From an uncultured Gemmatimonadota bacterium (GTDB lineage: Bacteria; Gemmatimonadota; Gemmatimonadetes; Gemmatimonadales; Gemmatimonadaceae), in assembly GCA_902826615.1 (NCBI GenBank), contig CADEFN010000002.1, positions 732,811-796,810 of the forward strand: DNA of 64,000 bases, read 5' to 3'. Shown piece by piece: positions 25,051 to 34,607 of the stretch; position 1 is the stretch's first letter; every line of letters starts with the position of its first letter. The notes beneath the pieces are model-generated. The model made no database searches and was not told the origin of the DNA. It worked only from the letters and a program-made list of their open reading frames with translations. A program made the translations under genes and the position numbers.

Positions 25051-28000
25051 ATGCCTATTGCCGCCGGAATCGCCACACTTTTCCCCGCTCAGCTGAAAAG
25101 CCGGGGGGACACCTATTTCCGGCAGGGGCGTGTCGATGTGCGTCGTGAGGGCCCCGACCTGGCCAAGGGGACCGTGCACGGCAGCGAAGAGTGGGAGGTG
25201 TCCTTTCCGCTCAGCGGCGACCTCAGCAGCGCCCGCTGTGAGTGCCCGTTTTTCGCCTCCAACGGGGTCTGCAAACATCTCTGGGCGGCACTTCTCACCG
25301 CGGACGCCGAAGGGTGGCTCGATTCCGAGCTGCTGAAAGGAGGCGACGAAGCGAAAGACGCCGAGGCGTCGTGGACGCAGCAGCTCCGTCGCCTGGCGCT
25401 GCACATGGCCAGCGTGCACAAGGAGCCGCCTGCAGAACCCGACTGGTCGCTGGGCCAGCGCATCCTCTACATCGTCGACTTCCACCAGACGACGGCCCGT
25501 CGCGATGGCCTGGTGGTTGAACTCGCCGTGGAATCCAGGCGTCCCGATGGCACGTGGGCACAGCCTCGCGCCTTTCGTCTCTCGCGGGGCGACGGAGCAC
25601 CGACGGCGCCAGACGCCATGGACCGCGAACTCGCCCAGATGCTCGTTGGCGCCACACCGGAGCGTGAATTCGCCTTTTCCAACGGCGGAAACCACCGGTT
25701 TATCCTGTCGCCCGCCGCTTTCGACACCACGCTGCGAAAAATGCTGCTCACCGGACGCGGGCGTATGCGTCATGGTGGTGATCGCGGACTTTCGGCGCTC
25801 ACCTGGGACGACGCCGGCCCATGGCATCTGGAACTCGAGATCACGCCTGATGCCGCGGCCGAGCAGTACACCCTGCACGGCGTGTTTGTCCGTGGCGAGG
25901 AGCGGCTGGATCTCAATGTGCCCGACGTGGTGATGCGTGGTGGCGTGATGGTGCACAACCATCAGCTGTCGCGATTCAGTGACGACGGGCAGTTCGATCT
26001 GATCTACGCGCTTCGCACCGATCTCCGTGTCAGCGTAAATCCCGTGCAGTTGATGGAACTGCTCGACGAGTTGCATCGCCTTCCGCGGTTACCTCAGCTG
26101 CGTCTGCCTCCCGAGCTGGGCATTGGCGAGGGATTCGCCCAGCCGGTGCCTCACGTGAACCTGGCGCGGGTGGAGGGGCCTGGCTGGGGCCCGGCCCGTA
26201 TGGAAGCCACGGTGTCGTTCGGGTATGAAGGCGCCCGGGTTCGCGCCGATGACGCGCGTACGTCGGTGTTTGATCGCGCGACTCGACAACTGATCCATCG
26301 CTCCCTCGAGGCAGAGGCGGCGGCCACCGCCGCGTTGCTGGAAGCGGGGCTCAAACGCGACGAGGGGACCGACAATGGCTGGCGTGTGGCGCCATCACGT
26401 GCGATGGACGTGGCCACGTCGCTCCTGTCGCAGGGCTGGCAGGTGGACCTCGATGGCGTAGAGGTGCGCACCGGGCTCGATCTGGAACTGCAGGTCAGCT
26501 CCGGCATCGACTGGTTTGACGTGCTGGGCGAAGCCTCTTTTGGTGGCACCGCCGCGGGATGGCCCGAGTTGCTTGGCGCCGTCCGGCGTGGGGAGCGGCT
26601 GGTGCCGCTCGCCGATGGCAGTGTTGGACTGCTGCCTGACGAGTGGATGGAACGGCTCACCCTGATGGCTGCCACAGGAACGGTGACCAAGGGGAACCTC
26701 CGCTACAAGAAGGTGCAGGCGGGGTTGCTCGATGCGCTGGTGGCGGCCACGCCGCGCACGAAGGTCGACGATCTCTTCGCGCGTTTGCGGACGGAAATGC
26801 AGCGCTTCGACGGGATCACCCCGCGCGAGGCTCCGCCGGGATTCGCCGGCACTTTGCGTCCCTATCAGCAGGAGGGGCTGGGCTGGCTCAATTTCCTCCA
26901 GCAGCTGGGGTTTGGAGGCTGCCTGGCCGACGACATGGGGCTCGGCAAAACGGTGCAGGCCCTCGCGCTGCTGGAAGAACGGCGAGCCGCAGGCAAGGGG
27001 CCATCGCTGGTCGTTGTTCCCAATTCCCTGGTGTTCAACTGGCAGCAGGAAGCGGCGCGGTTCACGCCCAACTTGCGGGTGGTGGCCCAGGTGGGAACCA
27101 AACGACGTCGTGCGCGCCTGGCAGTGGCCGACGCCGATGTCCTGGTCACCACGTACGGCACGTTGCGACGCGACGCGGCCGATCTGGCGGCCGTCCACTT
27201 TGATTACATCATTCTCGACGAAGCGCAGGCGATCAAGAATCCCTCGACGGCCAGTGCCAAGGCGGCGCGCGCCCTGCGAGGCGACCACCGCCTGGCGATG
27301 ACGGGCACCCCTGTCGAAAACCGCCTGAGTGAGTTGTGGTCGCTCTTCGAGTTTCTGAACGCGGGCGTGCTGGGCTCGTCCATGCGTTTCACTGCGGCGA
27401 TCCGCAGTGGCTTTGACGAAACCGACCCCGACGCGCGACGCGCATCGCACTCCCTCCTCGGGCGGGCCCTGCGTCCCTACATCTTGCGGCGCACCAAAGA
27501 GCAGGTGGCGCCCGAGTTGCCGGAGCGGCTGGAGCAGACTCTCATGGTCGACCTGGGAGACGACGACCGGCGCCGCTACGACGAGTTGCGCGAGCACTAC
27601 CGGCTCTCGCTCCTTGGTCAGGTGGACCAGGCCGGGATGTCGCGTTCACGAGTCCAGGTGCTCGAGGCCCTGCTGCGCCTGCGGCAGGCCGCTTGTCACC
27701 CGGGTCTGGTCAATCCCGAACTGCGCGAACTGAGCAGCGCCAAACTCGACGTGCTCGAGGAAAGTGTGCGGGAAATCGTGGCGGAAGGGCACAAGGTGCT
27801 CGTCTTCTCGCAGTTCACCAGTTTGCTGGCCATTGTCCGGCGCATTTTTGATGCGTCGGGAGTGGTTTATGAGTATCTCGACGGCGCCACCCGCGACCGT
27901 GCCGAACGCGTGGCGCGTTTTCAGAACGACCCCACGGTGCCAGTCTTCCTCATCAGCCTCAAGGCGGGTGGGCTGGGGCTCAACCTGACCGCTGCGGACT

Positions 28001-28242
28001 ACGTGTTTCTCCTCGATCCCTGGTGGAATCCCGCGGTGGAGGCGCAGGCGATCGATCGCACACACCGCATCGGACAGACGCGACGTGTCTTTGCCACACG
28101 GCTCATCGCACGGGACACGGTGGAGGAGAAGGTGCTGCAACTGCAGGCCAAAAAGCGCGATCTCGCCGACGCCATTCTCCGGTCCGACGACGGCCCGCTG
28201 GCCTCCCTCACCCGGGACGACCTCGAACTGCTGCTCTCATGA
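25051..28242 (+). CDS. SWIM zinc-finger SNF2-family helicase/ATPase
   Basis: 1063 residues. A SWIM zinc finger lies near residues 61-80 (CECPFFASNGVCKHLW, C-x-C-x(n)-C-x-H). A long middle region without named domains runs to about 600. The SNF2 motor follows: DDMGLGKT (motif I, near 626), DEAQAIKNP (motif II, near 723), MTGTPVENRLSELWS, then the second RecA domain with FSQFTS, SLKAGGLGLNLT and HRIGQTRRV (motif VI, near 1005). Bacterial proteins of this build remodel protein-nucleic acid complexes, including stalled RNA polymerase in the RapA branch. The role here is unknown. The stop overlaps the next start by four bases (ATGA). Confidence 0.93.
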   Translation: MPIAAGIATLFPAQLKSRGDTYFRQGRVDVRREGPDLAKGTVHGSEEWEVSFPLSGDLSSARCECPFFASNGVCKHLWAALLTADAEGWLDSELLKGGDEAKDAEASWTQQLRRLALHMASVHKEPPAEPDWSLGQRILYIVDFHQTTARRDGLVVELAVESRRPDGTWAQPRAFRLSRGDGAPTAPDAMDRELAQMLVGATPEREFAFSNGGNHRFILSPAAFDTTLRKMLLTGRGRMRHGGDRGLSALTWDDAGPWHLELEITPDAAAEQYTLHGVFVRGEERLDLNVPDVVMRGGVMVHNHQLSRFSDDGQFDLIYALRTDLRVSVNPVQLMELLDELHRLPRLPQLRLPPELGIGEGFAQPVPHVNLARVEGPGWGPARMEATVSFGYEGARVRADDARTSVFDRATRQLIHRSLEAEAAATAALLEAGLKRDEGTDNGWRVAPSRAMDVATSLLSQGWQVDLDGVEVRTGLDLELQVSSGIDWFDVLGEASFGGTAAGWPELLGAVRRGERLVPLADGSVGLLPDEWMERLTLMAATGTVTKGNLRYKKVQAGLLDALVAATPRTKVDDLFARLRTEMQRFDGITPREAPPGFAGTLRPYQQEGLGWLNFLQQLGFGGCLADDMGLGKTVQALALLEERRAAGKGPSLVVVPNSLVFNWQQEAARFTPNLRVVAQVGTKRRRARLAVADADVLVTTYGTLRRDAADLAAVHFDYIILDEAQAIKNPSTASAKAARALRGDHRLAMTGTPVENRLSELWSLFEFLNAGVLGSSMRFTAAIRSGFDETDPDARRASHSLLGRALRPYILRRTKEQVAPELPERLEQTLMVDLGDDDRRRYDELREHYRLSLLGQVDQAGMSRSRVQVLEALLRLRQAACHPGLVNPELRELSSAKLDVLEESVREIVAEGHKVLVFSQFTSLLAIVRRIFDASGVVYEYLDGATRDRAERVARFQNDPTVPVFLISLKAGGLGLNLTAADYVFLLDPWWNPAVEAQAIDRTHRIGQTRRVFATRLIARDTVEEKVLQLQAKKRDLADAILRSDDGPLASLTRDDLELLLS

Positions 28243-28895
28243 CCGCCTGGCGCCGCCCCGCGCTCGACGTCTTTACCGCCAAAGAGCGAAAGCTCATTCA
28301 GCAACTGCGCACACCTCGCGCGGTGCAGCGTTACCTCCGGGAGTTCCCCTACAACTGGAGAGAAACGCTCCGCACCTTTCGCGGTGTGGTGCAACATGGC
28401 AGCGCCCATTGTCTCGAAGCCGTGCTGTTTGCGGCCACCGTTCTGGAACAACACGGCTATCCGCCCCTGGTGCTGGATATCGAGTCGCAGGACGGACTTG
28501 ATCATGTGCTCTTTCTCTATCGGCAAGACGGCCTTTGGGGGACGGTTGCCCGGAGTCGCGACGAAGGACTTCATGGCCGGAAGCCCGTTTTCAAGACGGT
28601 TCGAGCGCTGGTGGATACCTACATGGACCCCTACGTGGACGGGGAAGGTCGGGTGGTGGGGTACGGCACGACACACCTCGATGCGATCGTGCGAACCGAC
28701 TGGCGACTTGACCGGCGGAGCCTCTGGTCGGTGGAGCGTGCACTGATTGCCATGCCGCACACAAAGGTGCGAATGCCCGAGGTGCGGTATGCGCGTGCGC
28801 TGCGGCGCTTTCGGGATTTCAAAGCCGCCCACCCTTCCCCGACGGCAAAAGACTGGAGGAAGCACCTGGCCGGTCAAACGGGGAGCTGGCTTTAG
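28239..28895 (+). CDS. Transglutaminase-like (Cys-His) protein coupled to the SNF2 gene
   Basis: 218 residues, cytoplasmic. QHGSAHCLEAVLFAATVLEQHGY carries a cysteine at the start of a helix, and LDHVLFLYRQDGLWGTVARS carries a histidine at a strand start. This is the spacing of transglutaminase-like/papain-like folds. A third residue (Asp or Asn) is not obvious. These proteins can be proteases or non-catalytic binders. The ATG at 28239 overlaps the helicase stop (ATGA), so the two proteins are likely made in step and may work together. Confidence 0.72.
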   Translation: MTAWRRPALDVFTAKERKLIQQLRTPRAVQRYLREFPYNWRETLRTFRGVVQHGSAHCLEAVLFAATVLEQHGYPPLVLDIESQDGLDHVLFLYRQDGLWGTVARSRDEGLHGRKPVFKTVRALVDTYMDPYVDGEGRVVGYGTTHLDAIVRTDWRLDRRSLWSVERALIAMPHTKVRMPEVRYARALRRFRDFKAAHPSPTAKDWRKHLAGQTGSWL

Positions 28896-28993
28896 GGCGA
28901 TTGCGGTAGTCCGCCAGCGGGGATGTGACGTCCGGCACTTCCCGATCGCTAGCGGCGGCACCAAGTTTAGCGCGCCTCTGGTTTCGCTGAGCG

Positions 28994-30667
28994 ATGGAAC
29001 GCCTCGAAGCCAAAAATCCCACCCCCCTCGCTGGCCGCACACTCTCACCCGTGCGAGCTGGTGACGATCTCCCAAATTCTGTGAATTCGCCGGCACACAC
29101 CGACGATCAGAACCGCATTCCATTCCCGCACGATCCGGGACGCCCAACCACCGATGGGTTGTGGCGATACGAATGCGACCCTCCGATCCCCGTAACAGAA
29201 GACGCGGACGTCCAGGTCGAGCGCATACTGCGAGATGGCCGTCTGGCCGATTGTAACGACGCGCTGGCGCGCATGTACGGCCTCGAGTCGGCGAGCCAAC
29301 TCATCGGCAGCAGGCTGTCAGACTTCATGGTGGCCGACGATCCACGGAATCGCGACTACCTCCTGGCCTTCATCGCCGCAGGCTACCGGCTGGACGGTGC
29401 GCAGTCAGTGGAACGTGCGGCTGATGGAAGCCCCAGAAGTTTTGTGAACAGTCTCGTTGGTATTGTGCGCGACGGGATGCTTCTCGGGGCCTGGGGGACG
29501 CAGTCGGATGTGACCGAACGCATGCGGATGGAGCAGCAGGCACGTCAGGCTGACACCATCGCCGCGCTCAACCGGCTTGCAGGTGGAGTGGCGCATGACT
29601 TCAACAACCTGCTGACGACCATCCTGACCTCCATCGATATGCTGGAGGACACCCTGGATCCGGGGCATGTGGCTCGTGCCGACGCCTCGGAGATCCGTCG
29701 CGCAGCACGACGCGGCGCCGAGCTGACGCGTCAGCTGCTGGCGCTGAGTCAGCAACAGGTCCTGGTGCCGCGCCCCACCGACCTGAACGTGATCGTGAAA
29801 CGGGCTACGGCGGCGGTGCGACGCGCGGTGACCACTCGGATCGATGTGCGGACTCGGCCGGCGGCAACCAGCGCGGTGGCCAATGTCGACGGCGAAGAAC
29901 TCGAGCAGGTACTCCTGAACCTGGCGACTTTTGCGGCCGACTCCATGACCGAGCCCGGCTTTGTAGAGTTTGAAGTTTCCACCACCACGGTCACCGAAAC
30001 GCTGACGGGAATGCCGGATCAGGTGCCGCCGGGTTCGTATGTGACGATCACCGTGACCGACTCGGCGCCGGCCTACCCCAGCGCCGAGGGCGAGCATCTC
30101 TTCGAGCCCTTTTTTGGCGTCGATCTGTCGCGCGCCGGATCAGGACTGGCGCTGGCAACCGTCCGCGGCTTCGTGAAACAGTCGGGCGGTGCGGTGGTCC
30201 TCGAACGTCCCAAGGTTGGTCGCCGGCTGTGCATCTATCTCACGGGTGCCCTGATGCCCGGCGGCGTCGAAGTCGGCCACGGGTCGTCGTCGGCTCCGTC
30301 GAGCGGAACGGTACTGGTGGCCGAAGACGAACCCACCGTGCGACTCCTCATGAAGCGAGTGCTGCAGCGTGCGGGGTTTGTGGTGCTGGAAGCCGCCAAC
30401 GGTGAAGAAGCGCTGGATATCTCGCGGTCCTACACGGCGCGCATCGACGTGCTGGTGACTGATGTGATCATGCCCGGCATGGGCGGCGGAGAACTGTCGC
30501 GCCGTCTGCGCCAGGAACGCCTCGGCATCAAGGTGCTCAACGTTTCCGGCTACACCGCGGGAGCACTTCGGCAGCACGAGGCACTCGAAGATGGCGCGGC
30601 GTTTTTGCAGAAGCCTTTCACCCCCAAGACGCTGATATCGCGGCTTCGCGAGGTGATGGCCGGATAA
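28994..30667 (+). CDS. Hybrid sensor kinase (PAS, HisKA, HATPase, receiver) with a degenerate ATP site
   Basis: 557 residues, no membrane segment. A PAS domain (about 60-165, LADCNDALARMYGLES) is followed by HisKA with the phosphoacceptor in GGVAHDFNNLLTTI (His near 201), an HATPase region and a C-terminal receiver (about 435-555). The receiver has AEDE, VTDVIMPGM with Asp near 489, and QKPF. In the HATPase the N-box reads NLATFAADSM where NLxxNAxDAM is usual, and the D-box reads TDSAPAY in place of DxGxG. ATP binding is therefore doubtful, and the protein may be a phosphorelay scaffold. Confidence 0.85.
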   Translation: MERLEAKNPTPLAGRTLSPVRAGDDLPNSVNSPAHTDDQNRIPFPHDPGRPTTDGLWRYECDPPIPVTEDADVQVERILRDGRLADCNDALARMYGLESASQLIGSRLSDFMVADDPRNRDYLLAFIAAGYRLDGAQSVERAADGSPRSFVNSLVGIVRDGMLLGAWGTQSDVTERMRMEQQARQADTIAALNRLAGGVAHDFNNLLTTILTSIDMLEDTLDPGHVARADASEIRRAARRGAELTRQLLALSQQQVLVPRPTDLNVIVKRATAAVRRAVTTRIDVRTRPAATSAVANVDGEELEQVLLNLATFAADSMTEPGFVEFEVSTTTVTETLTGMPDQVPPGSYVTITVTDSAPAYPSAEGEHLFEPFFGVDLSRAGSGLALATVRGFVKQSGGAVVLERPKVGRRLCIYLTGALMPGGVEVGHGSSSAPSSGTVLVAEDEPTVRLLMKRVLQRAGFVVLEAANGEEALDISRSYTARIDVLVTDVIMPGMGGGELSRRLRQERLGIKVLNVSGYTAGALRQHEALEDGAAFLQKPFTPKTLISRLREVMAG

Positions 30668-30672
30668 ACAAA

Positions 30673-30704
30673 CGACGGAGGAACGCACCCGCGTCCCTCC
30701 GTCG
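30673..30704. terminator. Bidirectional terminator-like hairpin
   Basis: CGACGGAGG pairs with CCTCCGTCG, and ACGC with GCGT, around a 4-base loop with a single mismatch between stems. It lies between the convergent ends of the hybrid kinase and the M20 peptidase genes, 5 bases after one stop and 17 before the other. Confidence 0.8.
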
Positions 30705-30720
30705 ACACACCAGCTTTTGA

Positions 30721-31962
30721 CTACCGGCCCAACCCGGCCAGCGTCACCGTGGTCAGGAGCACCCACTGCGGCCCTTTCCAGCCTTCGGGGCCGTCGTCAT
30801 ACGACTCGGCGATGGAGTGCGCACCGCGGCCAATGCCGCCGCCATCGAGCGTAATGGCCGCGACGCCGAGGCTCATCGGGAAGTTGGCATCGGTGCTGGA
30901 GGCGCCGGTCTCCGGCGTGAAGCCCAGCGCCTTGCCGGCCGCGATGGCGGAGCGCGCGATGTGCGAGCCGTTGTTGATCAGCACGGCCGGACGCACCCCC
31001 ATGTCGATCCACTTCACGGTCACCGGTGCGGCCGACCCCGGCGCGCGGGCGTTTTCCTCATCGACCGCCTGCTGGACGGCATTTTTGAGCTTGGTGTCGA
31101 GGGCAAGCAGTTCTTCCGGTGACTCCGAACGCAGGTCGACCTCCATGGCGCCTAACGGCGAAATCGTATTCACCGACGTGCCGCCACTCACGATGCCAAC
31201 GTTGAAGGTGGTTTTGGGTGTGCTCGGCACCTTGAAGTCCGAGACCTTGGCAATGGCCCGGCCCATTGCGTGAATGGGCGCCGGCATGCCAAACGCGCCA
31301 AAGCTGTGCCCACCGGGCCCCTGGAACTGGATGAGGTAGCGGTGACTGCCCACGGCGCCGGTGGTAAGCCCAAGTCCGGTGCCGTCGACCGAGATGAAGA
31401 AGTCGATCTTCTCCGGCGGGTTCTTGAAGAGATACCGCACCCCGCGCAGGTTGCCCGGCCCTTCTTCACCGACCGTTCCGACAAAAAGGATCTTGCCGGG
31501 ATAGGTGACGTTTCCGTCGCGCAGGGCACGCGCCACCGTGAGAATGGTGGCCAATCCGCGGCAATCGTCGCCAATGCCCGGCCCGCGATATCGCGTGCCA
31601 TCGAGTTTCACCTTGACGTCGGTGCCTTCGGGAAAGACGGTGTCGAGGTGCCCGGAGAGGACCACGGTGGGGCCACCGCCCGTACCGGGCCGTTCGCCAA
31701 TCACATTCCCTTCAGGATCGACGCGGACATTCACGAGCCCAAGTGACCGGAAACGCTGCACCAATTCCTTGCCACGCTCCGCTTCCTTGAACGGCGGCGC
31801 GGGGATCTCACAGATGGAGACTTGCTGCTGGAGGGTCCAGGCATTCTCTCGTTTGATGCTCTCGAGGGCCGCAACCACCGACGGATTCCCCGAAGGCACG
31901 GGAACCTGCTGGGCGGCGACACCGGTCGAGAGGACGACGAGCAACGGCAGTGTGTGGCGCAT
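30721..31962 (-). CDS. Secreted M20-family zinc peptidase
   Basis: 413 residues with a signal peptide (LPLLVVLSTGVAAQ). Zinc-site motifs are complete: SGHLDTVFP, GIGDDCRGLA, VGEEGPGN with the catalytic glutamate, DGTG and GGGIGRGAHS. A dimerisation domain lies between (about 200-310). It is closest to peptidase T/ArgE-like di- or tripeptidases. It would supply amino acids together with the S9 and M15 enzymes. Start ATG at 31962 begins the signal peptide. A CGTTAGGC octamer encodes Pro-Leu-Gly. Confidence 0.9.
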   Translation of the reverse strand: MRHTLPLLVVLSTGVAAQQVPVPSGNPSVVAALESIKRENAWTLQQQVSICEIPAPPFKEAERGKELVQRFRSLGLVNVRVDPEGNVIGERPGTGGGPTVVLSGHLDTVFPEGTDVKVKLDGTRYRGPGIGDDCRGLATILTVARALRDGNVTYPGKILFVGTVGEEGPGNLRGVRYLFKNPPEKIDFFISVDGTGLGLTTGAVGSHRYLIQFQGPGGHSFGAFGMPAPIHAMGRAIAKVSDFKVPSTPKTTFNVGIVSGGTSVNTISPLGAMEVDLRSESPEELLALDTKLKNAVQQAVDEENARAPGSAAPVTVKWIDMGVRPAVLINNGSHIARSAIAAGKALGFTPETGASSTDANFPMSLGVAAITLDGGGIGRGAHSIAESYDDGPEGWKGPQWVLLTTVTLAGLGR

Positions 31963-32034
31963 GGGAGAGGGCGGGGCGAAGGACGCGAGACGCGACGCGG
32001 GGTGGGGCGAGGACAAACTGGATGCGACAGGGCG

Positions 32035-33093
32035 CTACCGGACCTCGAAGAGCCTGGCGATGTCGGCAGGACGATACTTCGCCGCAAGGGCCAGCATCAG
32101 GAGGATACGCGCCTTTTGGGGATTGAGCTCGGCAGAACCAACGTTGGCGCCGGCACCGGCGGGGAGCTTTTCGAGGGAGTCACTGACCCCACCGGAACCT
32201 ACACGACCACTGCCGGTGCGGTTTGATGTCGCCACCACCACACCCTGGTCGCGCGCGCGGCGGAGGGCCCTGCCCTGGGACGGCGTACTGCCACCTCGGC
32301 CGACGCCAGCCACCACCAGTCCACGGGCACCCGCGGCGACGGCCGCCTCCACCGCCACCGAGTCGGCGCCGATGTGTGCGTAAATCACATCAACACGCGG
32401 GAAGGCACCGAGTGTCGCGAGGTCAAAGGGCGCGCGACGACAGGTGCTGCCGCCCTCGGGTGCCGCGCGATGAAAGACCACCGTATCGGGGTCGGCAAGC
32501 CCGAGCACGCCGGCGTCGGGCGCGGAAAAGGCATTCATGCGCGAGGTGTTGGACTTGGTCACATCCCTCGCCGCGAAGATCTCGTCGTTCATCAGCACCA
32601 TCGTGCCACGCCCACGTGCGGCGGGCGCCACGGCGACGCGGACGGCATTCAGCAGGTTGGCGGGACCATCGGCACCGACCGCGTTGGCCTGCCGCATGGC
32701 GCCGGTGACCAGCACGGGGGAACATCCGCCCACGGTGAGGCCAAGAAAGTACGCCGTCTCTTCCATGGTGTCGGTACCATGGGTGATGACATAACCCGCC
32801 GGTGCGTCAGGCCCGGCCTGCAGGGCGGCAATGCGCTTCGCCAGATCGCGCCACATGTCCTGTGTCACCGACCCGGACGCGACGTTGCTGAATTGCTCCA
32901 CCGTCACCCGCGCGATTTTCCCAAGCGCCGGAATGGCGGCGATCAGCTCATCACCGGTCCGTCGTGCGTCGTTGCCCAGATTGGAGATGGTCCCACCCGT
33001 GGCCAGGACATGAACGCGCGGGAGCACGGGAGCCTGACCCTGTGCGGCACTGGCGCCGCCGATGATCAGCGCCGCGGCAATGAGTCTCCGCAC
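32035..33093 (-). CDS. Secreted type II L-asparaginase
   Basis: 352 residues with a signal peptide (LIAAALIIGGASAAQG). The catalytic motifs are LATGGTIS (nucleophile threonine) and VITHGTDTMEETAYFL. Periplasmic enzymes of this type make aspartate and ammonia from asparagine. GTG at 33093 directly abuts the TAG of the aminotransferase gene with no gap, and the TAG is part of the octamer CGTTAGGT. The two genes are likely translated together. Near residues 290-310 the low-complexity segment TGSGRVGSGGVSDSL is unusual for the family. Confidence 0.92.
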   Translation of the reverse strand: MRRLIAAALIIGGASAAQGQAPVLPRVHVLATGGTISNLGNDARRTGDELIAAIPALGKIARVTVEQFSNVASGSVTQDMWRDLAKRIAALQAGPDAPAGYVITHGTDTMEETAYFLGLTVGGCSPVLVTGAMRQANAVGADGPANLLNAVRVAVAPAARGRGTMVLMNDEIFAARDVTKSNTSRMNAFSAPDAGVLGLADPDTVVFHRAAPEGGSTCRRAPFDLATLGAFPRVDVIYAHIGADSVAVEAAVAAGARGLVVAGVGRGGSTPSQGRALRRARDQGVVVATSNRTGSGRVGSGGVSDSLEKLPAGAGANVGSAELNPQKARILLMLALAAKYRPADIARLFEVR

Positions 33094-33957
33094 CTAACGA
33101 ACCGCCGGGGTTGCCGCATACAATCGGCGCGCGACGCCGTCATACAGGGCCTGCGTCACGGTGCCAGGCCGGCCGTTGCCCACCGCCTTGCCATCGATCT
33201 CCACCACCGGCATCACGTCGGTTGTGGTTCCGGTGAGGAAAAACTCCTGCAGACGCGGGAGATCCTGGATATGGAAGGGACGATCGGAGAATGGGATCCC
33301 GAGTTCGTGCGCCACTTCGATGGTGACGTCGCGTGTCACACCGCCAAGAATCAGGTTCGACGCCGGATACGTGCGCAACTCGCCATCGATCACGCCGAAG
33401 CAGTTGGTGTGTGACCCTTCGGTGATTGCACTCTCGCGCACAAAAATCGACTCGAAGACACCGTGATCCATTGCGTGCTGTTTGGCCAGCACGGCAGGAA
33501 TGAGATTCACCGTCTTGATGTCACAACGCGACCAGCGAATGTCGGGATAGGTGACGACCTTCACGCCGACAGCCCGCTCGGCGTGCGGCGGTGTGATGGC
33601 CTTGGCCGAGAGGAACACCGTGCAGCGCGTGCCCGCGGGCGGGAAGTGATGGGTCCGCGGCGCCGCACCACGCGTGATCTGCAGGTAGACGATGGCCTCT
33701 CCCTGCTGGAGACCATTCTCCTGCACCAGGCGGTTGGAAATGGCCTCGATGTCAGCGAGAGACTCCTCGGGGTGCAGGCGCATGTCAGCAAGACCGCGCC
33801 CGAGGCGCGCGAGGTGGCGCGACGACTCGAACAAGACCCCGTTCACCACCCGCGTCACCTCGTATACACCATCCCCGAAAATGAAACCGCGGTCGTCGAT
33901 GGAAAGGGTGGCGGATTCCCGGGGGAGATACTGCCCGTTCAGGTAGATGGTCGGCAT
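33094..33957 (-). CDS. D-amino acid aminotransferase (class IV PLP aminotransferase)
   Basis: 287 residues, fold type IV. Landmarks: YLNGQYLPRESATLSIDDRGFIFGDGVYEV at the start, the PLP lysine in CDIKTVNLIPAVLAKQHA, then EGSHTNCFGV and GVTRDVTIEVA. This matches D-alanine aminotransferase (Dat) better than branched-chain or aminodeoxychorismate enzymes because of the TVNLIPAVLAKQ segment. It converts D-amino acids to 2-oxo acids and supplies D-Glu or D-Ala for peptidoglycan. Pairing with a secreted asparaginase suggests amino acid salvage. Start ATG at 33957. Confidence 0.88.
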   Translation of the reverse strand: MPTIYLNGQYLPRESATLSIDDRGFIFGDGVYEVTRVVNGVLFESSRHLARLGRGLADMRLHPEESLADIEAISNRLVQENGLQQGEAIVYLQITRGAAPRTHHFPPAGTRCTVFLSAKAITPPHAERAVGVKVVTYPDIRWSRCDIKTVNLIPAVLAKQHAMDHGVFESIFVRESAITEGSHTNCFGVIDGELRTYPASNLILGGVTRDVTIEVAHELGIPFSDRPFHIQDLPRLQEFFLTGTTTDVMPVVEIDGKAVGNGRPGTVTQALYDGVARRLYAATPAVR

Positions 33958-34046
33958 GCGCTTGGATGAGGGGGCGTTGGCCACGTATCCTAGCGCGCGG
34001 CACCACCGCGTGCCATTCGGAGCCCCGAGGTCGTCTGCTGGGCACC

Positions 34047-34607
34047 ATGCCTCCACGTTCACCCCTCCTGTATGGGCGACTCGCTGCCTTGATTGGCGCA
34101 GCCTTGTATGTGGGTGCGCGGATCCGGAACCCCGAGTACTGGGACCTCCTGGACGACGTGAACCTGGCGATCCACGAGGCCGGGCATCTGCTCTTTCAAT
34201 TCCTCGGTGAGCCATGGCTCACGCTGGGCGGGAGCCTGTTTCAGGTGATCGTGCCCGTGGCCTTTGTGGTCTATTTCGCGCGCACCAGGCAACGTTTTGC
34301 CGCGGCCTGCACCATGACCTGGGTGGCCGCCTCGCTGCTCAACGTGGCCACCTACGTCGGCGATGCGCGGGCACAGGAACTCTCCCTCCTCGGCGGGGAG
34401 AATGTGGTGCACGATTGGTGGTTCCTGCTGACCGAGTCGGACCTGATTACGCGTGACCTGGAGCTGGCGCGCATGATCCGCATGGCCGCCGCAGGAGCGG
34501 CGGCCGTGGCACTGGGAGTGGGGCTTGCGACGCTGCGCGAGTCGTCAGCCGGCCCACACCCCCAGCACCCTACCGGACGGGTCGCAGGGGAAAGGGGAGC
34601 ACGGTAG
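34047..34607 (+). CDS. Membrane protein with HEAGH zinc-peptidase motif
   Basis: 186 residues. After a first hydrophobic segment (LAALIGAALYVGARI) comes LAIHEAGHLLFQFLGEP, an H-E-x-x-H motif at a membrane helix as in M50-type site-2 proteases. Next come two or three helices (LFQVIVPVAFVVYFA, AACTMTWVAASLLNVATYV) and an aspartate-bearing segment (YVGDARAQE) that could give the third ligand. Function unknown. It may be an intramembrane protease or a degenerate relative. The 3' end overlaps the opposite-strand EAL-like gene by 38 bases. Start ATG at 34047. Confidence 0.7.
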   Translation: MPPRSPLLYGRLAALIGAALYVGARIRNPEYWDLLDDVNLAIHEAGHLLFQFLGEPWLTLGGSLFQVIVPVAFVVYFARTRQRFAAACTMTWVAASLLNVATYVGDARAQELSLLGGENVVHDWWFLLTESDLITRDLELARMIRMAAAGAAAVALGVGLATLRESSAGPHPQHPTGRVAGERGAR

